Assembly (NCBI GenBank): GCA_027627225.1
Contig: CM051029.1
Location: 26,110,851 to 26,174,850, forward strand
Direction: 5' to 3'
From: Congeria kusceri
Taxonomy: Eukaryota; Mollusca; Bivalvia; Myida; Dreissenidae
Length of the DNA: 64,000 nucleotides
Shown: positions 11,167-19,461 of the stretch, one piece after another
Layout: each line of letters starts with the position of its first letter
Numbering within the stretch: the first letter of the stretch is position 1
Position numbers and translations under genes: made by a program
The notes under the pieces: model-generated
The model's database searches: none
Seen by the model: only the letters and a program-made list of their open reading frames with translations
What the model was told of the DNA's origin: nothing

Positions 11167-12400
11167 GCAACCTGGGCAGTGGGCCTTCTGTTAGCTTGCC
11201 CACATGGGTTCCAATTGGGTGAGAGGGGCCACCTAAAAGGACTAAGGCATACCTGGCCATGATTGCTTAGAATTCTTAAGAGTTACTGTGTTTCATATTG
11301 CAATAAGGTGTGCATAAAAAATATATTTAATATTTTTAAGACATAATTGCAATTTGAATGAAAACTATATATCAGATATTCACAGAAACATGTTTGTGTT
11401 GTAACAGTTATACAATAATTATTTTGTTTGATCAGTTGATTATGGTAAGATTTATGTGACTTGAGCCCGTTATTCTTAATAAACTCGAGAAATTGGACCT
11501 TGTGTACCAGAAAGCAAAAAGGGTAACGGGTCACATTTGTCTGTACCTTTGGCCAAGGAGGCTGACACAAGTTGTGACATTGATTCGGTCACTTTTACAA
11601 GCTCCATAGTATAAACATAACAAAACTTTTGAAATTTCTGTCACTTAAATTTCTAAATTTCCTAGATTAAAAGTTTGTATTTCCTGAACTAAAATTTCCG
11701 TTTCTAAACTTTCTGTTAGAACATCTACTGTCCCAAATGTAGATACATGTACATGTAATTAAAAATTGTGCAAACAAATCTAGATGAATAATTACATGGT
11801 ATTTGTTGAGGATTATAATCTGTTGAATGTTTGGAAAACATGTAGCTTGTGTGATTTAAAAATACAAATGTTGCCACGTATAAAAGTGATATATTCGTGA
11901 ATTACATGTAGCATTGCATTTTTATCTGGAGTTTGTCTCTTTTTATTGCGGGATCTCTTGTATGGTTATGAATTTGTTGGAATACATTTGCATTTTAATG
12001 GTTATAAATACATGTATGTTGGAGTGTTTTAATGGTCGTTCGGGGTATACTACTGACAATTGTGTTGTTTTCATTTAAATTTCATAAACTGAATCAGATC
12101 TGTGAACAAATGTGTATATATTGCATTACTAAACATGGTATTACATTTTAGTAATTGCTATGTGAAGGGTTTATTTTAATGGTAGAGATCTGCTGGTATA
12201 TTGGTCAAATAGTTTCATTCTAGAGTAAATATTAATGGTTTTAGACAATAGTTCCACGTTTGTATTTTAATATTTATTTGAATTTATATTGTATCTTTTT
12301 TGTCTTTGTTTTTTTGTTACAAGTATCATCTGTATACTGTAAATGGATATTGATGAAAAATCAAAACTGTCTGGCATTGTGAATAAACCATTTTATTTAA
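11167..12400 (+). other. TUBGCP3: probable TUBGCP3 3' untranslated region
   Basis: AT-rich sequence after the stop codon. AATAAA polyadenylation hexamers occur at 11478-11483 and, more convincingly, at 12382-12387, followed by T-rich and GT-rich sequence. No other gene is seen here. The true cleavage site is not known. Confidence 0.55.
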
Positions 12401-13246
12401 TTCAGTTCACTTGTGTTTCTGTATTTTCTACTTCCATTCAATTGTGTTTGTGTATTACATGTTTCTTACAAGTATGCATTTCATTGGTAATTAAACATTT
12501 TTTGTTATTGTGTAACCCACAACATGTTAACAAGTTATTTGGTATTTTCCTGACAATTGTCAATTGACAAGTAATTTATGTAGAACCTGGAAAAACAACA
12601 CATAAAGACCAAACAAGGCTTTTTTTGACAACTACAGATGTTTCAAGGGACCTGTTCACATACATGTATTGGCAAATTGACAATGTTCAAAAAAAATTTT
12701 AATAGATCCCAAAAAGAACAATACATTATATATAAACAAGCAAAAAATAACACTAGTGACAAAGAAATATATTGGAAATATAGTGTGGTTTATGAAAAAG
12801 CATCCATTGAAATGGATAAAATTATACAGCGTTTGTAATGCTTTTCATCTGAATTTTGGAAAACACATGTATCACTTACATAGCGTGAAAAATTCACTAC
12901 TATGATTGGAAGTCAGAATGGCCAAGTAGTTAGCGTGACAGACTTTATCCTGGCAGTTGTAGGTTCGAGTCCTGAGGAAGGCAAATCTTTAACTATTGTT
13001 TTTCATTATATAATATTAGTTGTTGGTTAGTCTTAACTGCTTAATTTTTTGCAGTTAAGACATTAAATAACATTTTTCAAAAACTATGTAAATCTGTGAA
13101 CAAGTCCCTATAACAGATCACATTTCCAAATGTACCCAAATCCTACACTTAACAGTAATAATGATTTCAAATCAGTTTTGTCACTCAACTTTACTGGTCT
13201 TGTCAACATTAAAAATATGCTACATAGATATATAGTTGCCAGAAGT
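12401..13246. other. intergenic region between convergent TUBGCP3 and ANKRD39
   Basis: AT-rich DNA between the end of TUBGCP3 (+) and the stop codon of ANKRD39 (-), which probably includes the ANKRD39 3' UTR. Apart from the tRNA-like sequence at 12911 I see no gene. Confidence 0.5.
12911..12985 (+). repeat. tRNA-like sequence with RNA polymerase III A and B boxes
   Basis: A perfect A box (tggccaagtag, 12919-12929) and B box (ggttcgagtcc, 12962-12972) lie 32 bp apart, as in a tRNA gene. The acceptor arm does not pair ('gtcagaa' against 'ggaaggc') and the T stem is poor. This is therefore a decayed tRNA or the head of a tRNA-derived SINE, not a functional tRNA. No clear SINE body follows. Confidence 0.6.
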
Positions 13247-13399
13247 CTAATCATTCTTGTTAAGCAAGGTTTTGAGATCGTTGTGACCCATGGGGATGCA
13301 ATCTGCCGGTGTCCACCCATGCTTGTCGTGAGAGGTTTTGCTCTTGGGATCTGCCTGTAGTAGCAGTTCAGTTACTGATTTATTGCCTTTCTCTGCAGC
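13247..13399 (-). CDS. ANKRD39: ankyrin repeat domain protein 39, exon 3 (last)
   Basis: Terminal coding exon of 50 codons plus TAG (13247-13249), preceded on the minus strand by 'tatcttcag'. It encodes AAEKGNKSVTELLLQADPKS and then the final part KTSHDKHGWTPADCIPMGHN followed by DLKTLLNKND. This completes the third and fourth ankyrin repeats. The frame continues exactly from exon 2 (LHK then AAEKG, a classic ankyrin junction). The assembled protein is 186 aa, close to the roughly 183 aa of vertebrate ANKRD39. Confidence 0.93.
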   Translation of the reverse strand, partial: AAEKGNKSVTELLLQADPKSKTSHDKHGWTPADCIPMGHNDLKTLLNKND

Positions 13400-13676
13400 C
13401 TGAAGATATAGACAGCAAATATATTAAAGAATCTTGTTACAATATTTTATACAAAATTCCATTATTTTAACATTTTACGTACAAACATTTTTGCTGATTT
13501 GTTTTGTCAAATATCTTGCTATGTATTATATGATTTATTCTTTATTTAATGTACATGTCTTAGTATAGTGCATTTCTATCATCTAATTTATTTAATCATT
13601 TATAGTGCAATAGGAAACACAATTTTTCTCTACATAGTCCCTTTATATACACAAACAGTGCAACAGTTACTTGAAC
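13400..13676 (-). other. ANKRD39 intron 2
   Basis: A 277-bp intron with donor 'gttcaag' and acceptor 'cttcag' (minus strand). Its part at about 13518-13642 closely resembles 61432-61550 in this window, so it contains a dispersed sequence. Confidence 0.8.
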
Positions 13677-13883
13677 CTTATGCAAAGGCAATTTCCCATC
13701 TGAGTCACAGATTGTTGGGTCAGCACCTCTTCTAAGAAGCAACTTGACGATGTCTATATGGTTACAATAGGCTGCCCTGTGAAGGGGAGTTACTCCTCCA
13801 GATTTTGTTTGAATGTTGGGTGATGCCCCTTTGTCCAATAGAAGTTGGCAAATGTCAGTGTGGCCATTCCGGCTTGCATAGTG
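13677..13883 (-). CDS. ANKRD39: ankyrin repeat domain protein 39, exon 2
   Basis: A 207-nt phase-0 exon of 69 codons, acceptor 'ttttccag', donor AAG|gttcaag. It starts [20 protein letters not shown] and continues [40 protein letters not shown] and SDGKLPLHK. Two complete ankyrin repeats are visible, with TPLHRAAYC and LLL-GA-P consensus positions. Ankyrin repeats form a stacked helical protein-binding surface. The cellular role of ANKRD39 is poorly defined. Confidence 0.95.
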
Positions 13884-13914
13884 CTGGAAAATGAAGTCAA
13901 AACATCATCTAAAA

Positions 13915-14330
13915 TCACAACATTACGGCCCCAGTTGAAGATGGCGGGGAAAATTGGTTTGCTAATGTTGGTAGACCACTTTCTTTTCTGCTCTTTAAGT
14001 CCAACAGTTTTCATCCGATCTTCACCAATCTTCATGAAAATGTTTGAAATAATATCTAGGTCAAGTTCGATAATCAGCCAAATCGCCCCAGGAATTGTGG
14101 AGTTATGACCCTTGAATTATCTAAAATTGGCCTTTTTAGCCGTTTTTGTTCTTTAAGTCCAATAGTTCACAGCCGATCTTCACCAAACTTGGTGAAAATC
14201 TTTGTGGGTGTATTATCTCCGTTAAGTTCGATAATCAACGAAATCGTCCAAGTAATTGTGGAGTAATGGACCTTCATTATCTAAAATTAGCATTTTTAGC
14301 TATTGTAACCTAGAGGGGGCAAAACTGTTT
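13915..14330. repeat. two-copy dispersed repeat of about 170 bp in ANKRD39 intron 1
   Basis: Two diverged copies share 'ctctttaagtccaa', 'gccgatcttcaccaa', 'agttcgataatca' and 'attatctaaaatt'. The type is common in mollusc intergenic DNA. The frames here, including one running into exon 2, are not coding. The rest of intron 1 (14331-15036) is AT-rich with nothing recognised. Confidence 0.7.
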
Positions 14331-15036
14331 TACAAACAGCTTTTTTTATTATGAGCATGACCTTCCAGGTATATAATTGTATATAAAAAATACAATAACT
14401 AGCATGTAAACAAGCATTATAAAAACCATGATAATTAATTTATAAAAAAAAGGGAAAATCCTTATTTCCACTCTGGTCCTTTTATAACTCGGACACATTA
14501 ACCCAACACTGACCTTTATGCACAACTATATAAAATATCTGTTCTGATGAATTATCAATATATTAGTTTCCTTTATGGAATCCACTTAAATTGATAGAAA
14601 GGGAATTCCACTAAATTGCGCAAATAATACAATGTAATTCATGAGTTCTGAGCTTTTTCTTATGGGGCACATGCACAACAAATCCAAGTATAATTATAGG
14701 AAATCATTCAAGCACGTAATTATGCTAAGAGTTCATGAGTGTTAGGTTAATGTGTCGGTGCAACAATAAAACAAAGCTATACTTGTAAGCCCTAGGAAAA
14801 CATTGAGATACTTTTTATGTAAATGTTTTCTGATGGAATTTAGCCCCATATAAAAAGTAGCACTAAATGTGTTGCACATCTTATTTATTTTTGACTACAA
14901 TAAAACATATTTTTTTTAGCATATTTTTTTTAAGATTGTCATTTTAAACTCTTTATAGAAATGAGTATTATATAAACACATTTTGGTGTACCCGTGGGCG
15001 CTCCATTTGAACAAACATGAAAACAAGATGATTTAC

Positions 15037-15237
15037 CAAGGCTGTGTAACCAGAGGAATCCACACTGTCAGGGTAAACACTTTTCTTGACCAAGCAGATC
15101 AAGACTTCATCATAACACCCGTCCAATGCAAAGGTCCATATCCCCCTGCTGAAATCTAGCTCGTCCAACGTTTGGTGGACTGATCTGTAATTTGGGTTTG
15201 ATATGCAATTGCAGTTTCGTTCATGCTCATCACACAT
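15037..15237 (-). CDS. ANKRD39: ankyrin repeat domain protein 39, exon 1
   Basis: First coding exon of 67 codons, from ATG at 15235-15237 to donor TTG|gtaaat. It starts MCDEHERNCNCISNPNYRSV and continues HQTLDELDFSRGIWTFALDG, CYDEVLICLVKKSVYPDSVD, SSGYTAL. The QTL-E-DF-RGIW block is diagnostic of ANKRD39, and SGYTAL joins HYASRNGH of exon 2 to make a canonical ankyrin repeat. This start is chosen because it is the only ATG before the conserved block in an exon of the expected size, and family members also begin just upstream of a Cys-rich segment. The ATG3 first exon lies 324 bp away on the other strand. Confidence 0.95.
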
Positions 15238-15561
15238 TTGGCCTGAATTGGCTGAAAGTGAAAGGCTGAATTATGAATACTTGTGGCACAGTTTGCAGCT
15301 GTTCGTTCAAACATCTAAAACTTGTGGAAATTATTTTTCTGAAGCGTTACGATTGAAGAAGTCATAATAAACGCAGAAATATTGTTTGTTTTCTTAATTA
15401 TAGAAAAACAAATGCTTGTCACAGCTGGATTAAATCACAGTGAAAATGAAATTGGAAGGAAACATTCGGAAGCCTTCTAAACAATAGATAAATTAACTTC
15501 CGGTTTTATTCTGAACTTTTTGATTTTATACATTATTTGAGTATAACTAGTGTTTATTACA
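15238..15561. promoter_or_regulatory. shared divergent promoter region of ANKRD39 and ATG3
   Basis: Only 324 bp separate the start codons of ANKRD39 (-) and ATG3 (+), so both promoters and both 5' UTRs must lie here unless there are upstream non-coding exons. No convincing TATA box is placed for either gene, which fits housekeeping promoters. This is inferred from layout alone. Confidence 0.6.
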
Positions 15562-15633
15562 ATGCAAAACCTCGTGAACGCAGTGAAAGGCACTGCCCTT
15601 GGTGTGGCTGATTATCTTACTCCCGTTCTTAAG
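15562..15633 (+). CDS. ATG3: autophagy-related protein 3 (E2-like), first coding exon
   Basis: A 24-codon exon, ATG to AAG|gtaaag, encoding MQNLVNAVKGTALGVADYLT followed by PVLK. This matches the start of ATG3, which in animals has a conserved N terminus of the form MQN-x4-KG-x-AL-x-VA-x-YLTPVLK. ATG3 is the E2-like enzyme that transfers Atg8/LC3-family proteins to phosphatidylethanolamine. This segment is the amphipathic membrane-binding helix. The next exon, expected to begin ESKF, is not found in the remaining 48 kb. Either intron 1 is very long or this is a detached copy; the intact start and donor favour the former. Confidence 0.9.
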
Positions 15634-15680
15634 GTAAAGTATTTGTATCGTATGTATTTACGTTGATTCTTCAATAGGTA

Positions 15681-15836
15681 ACTGGTCAACTTGTACCCTA
15701 GTTAATTCGTACCCTGGGCCACTCATACCTCTTGGTCAACTCGTACCCTATTTCTGGTAAACTCGTACCTTCCAGAATCAACTCGTACTGTACACTTTTC
15801 GGTAAACTCGTACCTTTTTTAGTCAACTCATGCCCT
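15681..15836 (+). repeat. short irregular repeat of 'aactcgtacc' motifs
   Basis: At least seven copies of a degenerate motif around 'tcaactcgtaccct' or 'taaactcgtacc', spaced about 15-35 bp apart. It lies just inside ATG3 intron 1. No function can be assigned. Confidence 0.7.
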
Positions 15837-16481
15837 ACTATTTTCAACACACATAATAGACTGCAACTTTAGGCCAACCTTAAAAAATAGTGTTTGCCAT
15901 TGCCTACCCAAGGTTGCTGGTAACAGGTAGGTAGGTAGGCATTTTATAAATTTTTGGAAAAAAAATGCAAATTTATGAATGATCAATTTAGCATCAAAAT
16001 AGAGCATATAACAGACATTGCTTTTAATAATATAATCAAGTGTCTGTTGATATAAAAAGATGAAAAGAGCTTGCTAGCAATCATCTTTAATTAGACAATG
16101 AATGCTGACAAACTGCCTGTTGTTTTCACAAGTCTGATAATATATGATTAGAATTGCATTTCGATATGGCCTAGTATAAGCAAGTGTTAAGCGGATACGA
16201 CCGAAATGAAAGAATAGCAAGCTTTTATTTTACCCAAAGAAAAAATTTAATATTTGATTTATTTAAAAAAAACTTCAGTAGGGACTTTTTCGTCGGGTAT
16301 GAAGGCATTTGGCAAGCAAAGTTAATTTTAATTTTGGCCATAGATAACAATTGCTGTTTCAACCGACGTACCATTTATTTTTGTCCACTTTAACTGCATT
16401 TTAACTGCTGTTGTCTACACGAGATCACACGTTTATAACTTGCAATAATTTCTTCTATTATTTCTTAAACTTTTTTTTCAG
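15837..16481 (+). other. sequence between the ATG3 exon and the LRR gene
   Basis: AT-rich. A 'ggtaggtaggtaggca' cluster and its partial inverse 'tgcctaccca' lie at 15903-15945, probably a decayed inverted-repeat element. The segment ends in 'cttaaacttttttttcag', a strong 3' splice acceptor just before the LRR start codon. The 5' exon of the LRR gene has not been identified. Confidence 0.5.
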
Positions 16482-16483
16482 GG

Positions 16484-18100
16484 ATGACTCTGGAAATGAA
16501 TGAAATACTTGTGGTCGTAGTTGTCATTTTCCTGTCAGTGATAGGGAATTTGGAAACTGAAACACGTAGACCATCATGCCTTACAAGACAGGATACCATG
16601 GGTGGCCTGATCGTTAATTGTTCGATGGTCGGAGTGAATTGGTTTACATCCACCAGACAGGATCACCAGAAGCTGCACACAGAATCCACACTGTGTCAAG
16701 TTGGACATTTTCACCAGTCAAGAGATTTACATTGCATTCAACAGGATGCAGTGACTAAAATAGTCTACCTGTTGTGCGACTCTCATATTTTGAATAGAAA
16801 AAATGACACCACTCTAATGGCAGAAGAGAGTGGCCTGATTCTTGGCCAATGCTTTCTGGTGAATGAAGAGGTCCGAGCTTGTTGCAGACATCAACTTAAA
16901 AATGTCATTCTTGAATCAAATCATATCACAAACTTCACAGTTTGTATAGCAGAGACTAATGGCAATCTGTGGAACAGTATCTCATTAAGAAATAACTCAA
17001 TTGAAGAAATTCATATTTCCAATCACTCACTCAATCTGCAGAAAATTGATTTATCTCGAAATAAATTGCATTATGTAGACCGTGTATCTTTTAATTGTTG
17101 TGTTAATTTAGACTTTCTCAATTTGTCCAAGAATCAACTTAGTGATATCAGAGATGGTGCTTTTGATGGTATGTTGTCACTGCACACACTAGATCTGTCT
17201 TTTAATTTATTACAAAAGCTGAACCCAGGTTTGTTCAAGAAGTTGGATACTCTTAAGTTCTTAGATTTGTCATCTAATTTATTGACACAGTTACCAGGTA
17301 CTTTGCCCTTCTTAGACTGGTTAGATGTCTCAAATAACTCGATCGCTTTCCTACCAGAATCTGAATTTAGCAAAGTTCTTATGCCACAGGCAATATTCCT
17401 GATTGGAAATAACCCATTTTATTGTAATGCAGATATGTTATGGCTTAAAGAACTAATTGACACAAGGATTTACCTCATAAAGTTTTACAAGCAAATTGAA
17501 AAGGAAAGATTTATACCAATTTGTAAACTGCCAAAAGATTTGGAGGGAAAGTACTGGGATTCATTGCAGGATGATGACTTTCAGGAAAATAGTTTTACTC
17601 TAAAAGAATTTCTTGAAACAATTTCTTCAGAAGGTATTAAAGAGGAACCAAGTTTCCATAGAAAAACATTACATGATGTGAAGGTGGAAGCCATTAAGCA
17701 TAGTAGTGTTACTTTAAAATGGAAACCAAATGGTGATCTCGAAGATTCTTACATGGAAATCTTTTACCACAAATTTGGTGCCAAGAAAAAGCAGAAAAAT
17801 ATTGTTGTTCCCCTCTCTTCCAAACAAATTCGAATAAAAAAACTCTACCCTAATACTCCCTATGTAATTTGCTACAGAATTGTTTCTGGGTCGGAAAACC
17901 AAGTAAAGGACTGTTTTGAAATTGTTACACTCCGTATGAATTCAGAGATATCTCAGGACATCAGTATAGTTCAATATTTGTGGCTGCAGTTACACACAGA
18001 TGGTATAACAATGCCTGTTGTACTGGTCATTGTAATAGTAATTGCTGTTGTTTTTATCAAGTATTTAAAATATCGTAGAAAAATCAATAAAACTGAATAA
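16484..18100 (+). CDS. leucine-rich repeat / fibronectin III type I membrane protein
   Basis: A single 538-codon coding exon. Residues 8-20 are a hydrophobic signal-peptide core (LVVVVVIFLSVI). A cysteine-containing N-terminal region runs to about 135. Leucine-rich repeats cover about 140-300, with clear LDLS-N-L units at 187-193, 211-217, 235-241, 259-265 and 279-285. A C-terminal cap starts at NPFYCNADMLWLKELI (310). A fibronectin III-like domain spans about 395-485, a transmembrane helix about 509-526, and a short basic tail follows. The arrangement is that of LRR-FN3 adhesion or receptor proteins; no specific orthologue is recognised. A polypyrimidine-AG acceptor lies 2 bp before the ATG, so at least one 5' non-coding exon is likely. 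It lies on the same strand as ATG3, apparently inside its first intron. Confidence 0.88.
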   Translation: MTLEMNEILVVVVVIFLSVIGNLETETRRPSCLTRQDTMGGLIVNCSMVGVNWFTSTRQDHQKLHTESTLCQVGHFHQSRDLHCIQQDAVTKIVYLLCDSHILNRKNDTTLMAEESGLILGQCFLVNEEVRACCRHQLKNVILESNHITNFTVCIAETNGNLWNSISLRNNSIEEIHISNHSLNLQKIDLSRNKLHYVDRVSFNCCVNLDFLNLSKNQLSDIRDGAFDGMLSLHTLDLSFNLLQKLNPGLFKKLDTLKFLDLSSNLLTQLPGTLPFLDWLDVSNNSIAFLPESEFSKVLMPQAIFLIGNNPFYCNADMLWLKELIDTRIYLIKFYKQIEKERFIPICKLPKDLEGKYWDSLQDDDFQENSFTLKEFLETISSEGIKEEPSFHRKTLHDVKVEAIKHSSVTLKWKPNGDLEDSYMEIFYHKFGAKKKQKNIVVPLSSKQIRIKKLYPNTPYVICYRIVSGSENQVKDCFEIVTLRMNSEISQDISIVQYLWLQLHTDGITMPVVLVIVIVIAVVFIKYLKYRRKINKTE

Positions 18101-18101
18101 A
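18086..18101 (+). terminator. polyadenylation hexamers overlapping the LRR stop codon
   Basis: AATAAA occurs at 18086-18091 and 18096-18101. The second overlaps the TAA stop at 18098-18100. If used, they give an extremely short 3' UTR. T-rich sequence follows at 18120-18130. Confidence 0.5.
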
Positions 18102-18192
18102 AGGTATTAGTGTTTGCTTGTACTTTTTAATAATAATGGATTCCTTGTTACCATTTTGTGTACAAGTACACAAACACAGTGATTTACTGATC

Positions 18193-19461
18193 TGTTTAAT
18201 GCTAAGATCCAATACAGATGCTTAAGCAAAACAATTATTTTACTTCACATTGCCGAGTCAGAAATTTTTTATTAAAGTAAGTACCTAGCGTATTTAATGG
18301 CAGTGTCAACTCTCTGCCACAAAATTACGAGTCATTTCAAGTGTGTGTACAGTGCTTTTTTAGGGTCAATTTGGGGCCGAAATTCGGCCCCATGCCCCTG
18401 CTTAAAAAGTATGTCTTTTTCCCCTATATTTACCTTAAAATTCCCCTCAGAATGTAAGCTTTATTTTGAATAAAAACTTGACCAAAATAGGTCAAAAATT
18501 ATTTAATATAGAGGATTTTCATAAACAATCCCTGCAGTTTGCATCAAACCAAGTTGGTGCATAATCTGACTTACCATTTGTAGCAAAACAATTCATTAAT
18601 ATTTTATAACAAAGTAGAATATAAAACAAGATTCTGTGTTTGATAAACACACATGCCCCCTGTTGGTGCTGGGTAGCCCATTTCTTAGTCCAAATGAGGT
18701 CAAGGTGAAGGTCAAAGTGAGGTTGGGTGATATGGGTAGATTGGGAATGGTCTTATTAAAAACTGTGTAAATATCCAAGTGTTGTAGTAAGCGGTGTTGG
18801 TGCTGCATGACGCGGTAAAATCTATTTAACCAAGAAATAGCACTTTTGAATTATTATAAGGTCAAGGTAAAGTTGGGTGCTATGGGTGGATTGGGGATGG
18901 TCATAAGCAACAACTGTATAAGTATCCAAGTGTTGTAGCAAGCGGTGTTGGTGCTAGATGAAATGGTAAAATGTAGTTAACCAACAAACAGCCCATTTGA
19001 ATTATTCTAAGTGCAAATTAGGTCAAGGTCAAAGTGAGGATGGGTGATATGAGTGGATTGGGAAAGGTCATAAGTAACAACTATGTAAATATCTATGTGT
19101 TGTAGTAAGCGGTGCTGGTGCTAGACAAACGGTCAAATCTAGTTAACCAAGAAATGGCACTTTTGATTATTACAAGTCCAAATTAGGTCAAGGTCAAAGT
19201 GAGGTTGGGTGATATGGGTGGATAGGGAATGGCCATAAGCAACAACTGTGTAAGTATCAAAGTGTTGTAGTAAGCGGTGTTGGTACTAGACGAAACGGTA
19301 AAATCTATTTAACCTTGTCATGGACGGACAGGACGATCACTATATGCCTCCTGCTGGGGGCATAAAAATGTAACAATGCTTTTCTAAAAAATCCCTTTTT
19401 GCCGTAAAATTGCCCATCTGAAGGGACCCACCACATTTTCCCCCAAAGGTGAAAAAAAACA
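18193..19461 (+). repeat. pre-satellite segment, copy A of a tandem duplication
   Basis: About 1.27 kb beginning 'tgtttaatgctaagat', repeated almost base for base at 23492-24794. It includes a 'ggggccgaaattcggcccc' palindrome near 18373 and four units of about 155-165 bp at about 18660-19320, with 'ggttgggtgatatgggtgg' and 'aagtgttgtagtaagcggtg'. Its right end, 'ccccaaaggtgaaaaaaaacac', borders the first satellite monomer. No gene is present; the frames are repeat shadows. Confidence 0.92.

Noticed and set aside
10995..11222. Plus-strand frame overlapping the last TUBGCP3 exon
   Set aside because: It is the +1 shadow of the real exon; the conserved [15 protein letters not shown] motif is in the other frame.
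12638..12838. 66-codon plus-strand frame after TUBGCP3
   Set aside because: AT-rich and lysine/isoleucine-heavy, with no recognisable domain, splice context or homologue known to me.
13790..14108. Overlapping frames on both strands beside ANKRD39 exon 2
   Set aside because: They run from the exon into a dispersed intron repeat; splice sites and ankyrin homology define the exon as 13677-13883.
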